Source of the DNA: Vogesella mureinivorans
GTDB taxonomy: Bacteria; Pseudomonadota; Gammaproteobacteria; Burkholderiales; Chromobacteriaceae
Length of the DNA stretch: 64,000 nt
Reading direction: 5' to 3'
NCBI RefSeq assembly: GCF_007644035.1
Contig: NZ_VMTV02000909.1
Location: 1 to 64,000 of the forward strand
Shown here: positions 63,464 to 64,000 of the stretch, piece by piece
Position numbering within the stretch: position 1 is the first letter of the stretch
How the letters are laid out: the number at the start of each line of letters is the position of its first letter
Translations under genes and position numbers: made by a program
Notes under the pieces: generated by a model
Seen by the model: the letters and a program-made list of their open reading frames with translations, nothing else
Databases searched by the model: none
What the model was told of the DNA's origin: nothing

Positions 63464-63511
63464 ATCGCTAGCCGGTTAAGCTAGGCGCACTCGCTTTGTA
63501 CTGGACAAATC

Positions 63512-64000
63512 ATGCCCGCACTACTGAAAGAACCCGCGTTTCGCCACGATTACACCCCGAAAACAGGCATTCTGCTGATTAATCTGGGTACGCCAACGGC
63601 ACCTACAGCCAAAGCACTCCGCCCCTATCTAAAGCAGTTTTTGTCCGATAGCCGTGTCATTGAAATCCCCAAGGCGATCTGGTGGTTCATTCTTAACGGC
63701 ATCATTCTGAATGTACGCCCGGCAAAAAGTGCGGCGAAATACGCCACGATCTGGACACCGGATGGCTCCCCCTTGCTGGTGCACACCCAAAAGCAGGCAA
63801 CGCTGCTAAAAGGCCTGCTGGGCGAGCAAGGCATGCGCAACCTGGTGGTGGACTACGCCATGCGCTACGGCCAGCCATCTGTCGAGCAAACCATGATCAA
63901 GATGCGGGAAGCCGGCGTAGAGCGCCTGCTAGTGATACCGCTGTACCCGCAATACGCTGGCTCATCCAGCGCCACCGCGCTGGACGACGTGTTCCGCACC
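63512..64000 (+). CDS. hemH: Ferrochelatase, 5' part
   Basis: An open frame from ATG 63512 to the window edge (163 codons, no stop) encodes the N-terminal part of ferrochelatase, which inserts iron into protoporphyrin IX to make haem. The family blocks [47 protein letters not shown] and [16 protein letters not shown] are clear. The catalytic His lies beyond the window. No strong ribosome binding site is seen. Confidence 0.92.
   Translation, partial: MPALLKEPAFRHDYTPKTGILLINLGTPTAPTAKALRPYLKQFLSDSRVIEIPKAIWWFILNGIILNVRPAKSAAKYATIWTPDGSPLLVHTQKQATLLKGLLGEQGMRNLVVDYAMRYGQPSVEQTMIKMREAGVERLLVIPLYPQYAGSSSATALDDVFRT

Overview
The window is about 64 kb of GC-rich chromosome from a betaproteobacterium, most likely the order Neisseriales (Chromobacteriaceae or a close relative). 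This rests on gene content and order (bamD next to rluD-pgeF, DUF3579, short Orn/Lys/Arg decarboxylase), a TspB-type filamentous prophage, and a dense dispersed short motif that behaves like a DNA uptake sequence. No species is claimed.

Layout. 1-1385: end of an integrated element (three small unknown proteins and an AlpA-type regulator) directly upstream of trpG-trpD. 1455-23700: housekeeping genes (trpG, trpD, phosphomannomutase, prmB, map, DUF3579, dinG, a PLP decarboxylase, argF-argG, DUF2788, a cold-shock/DUF1294 protein, yajQ, a YghU-type GST, a diguanylate cyclase, pirin, an RlmN-like radical SAM protein, a small HTH protein, a phosphodiesterase-hemopexin fusion and an EamA transporter). 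23900-33120: slyD, a REP-associated tyrosine transposase (RAYT) inside arrays of its REP palindromes, an AT-rich anti-phage dCTP deaminase (AvcD/DCD type), and the class Ia ribonucleotide reductase genes nrdB and nrdA with two small genes between them and paired NrdR boxes upstream. 33363-46200: pgeF-rluD, phoX, bamD, glnB, purL, tRNA-Leu, a Bax-inhibitor-1 family protein, rmuC and an unlisted 46-codon membrane peptide. 46740-55456: a complete filamentous (inovirus) prophage bounded by a 23-bp core that matches the XerCD dif site. 55583-64000: recJ and an RpfE-like gene, an M23 endopeptidase, anmK, ftsK and the 5' part of hemH.

How parts fit. The dif-like site lies about 14 kb from ftsK, whose product activates XerCD at dif, so this may be the replication terminus. 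The prophage encodes no integrase, as expected for a XerCD-using phage. It reads leftward as replication and ssDNA-binding genes, coat, TspB-like adhesin, pVI-like and Zot/pI genes, then a C5 methyltransferase cassette. A divergent regulator gene with two matched operators sits at its right end.

Most unusual signal. The 9-mer GCGGCCAAC (either strand; extended TGCGGCCAACC) was found 58 times by eye, against about one expected by chance. It occurs in genes and between them, often as inverted pairs forming terminator hairpins, and only one copy lies in the 8.7-kb prophage. Density (about 1 per kb), hairpin use and depletion in acquired DNA parallel the Neisseria DNA uptake sequence, but the word is unrelated to the Neisseria one.
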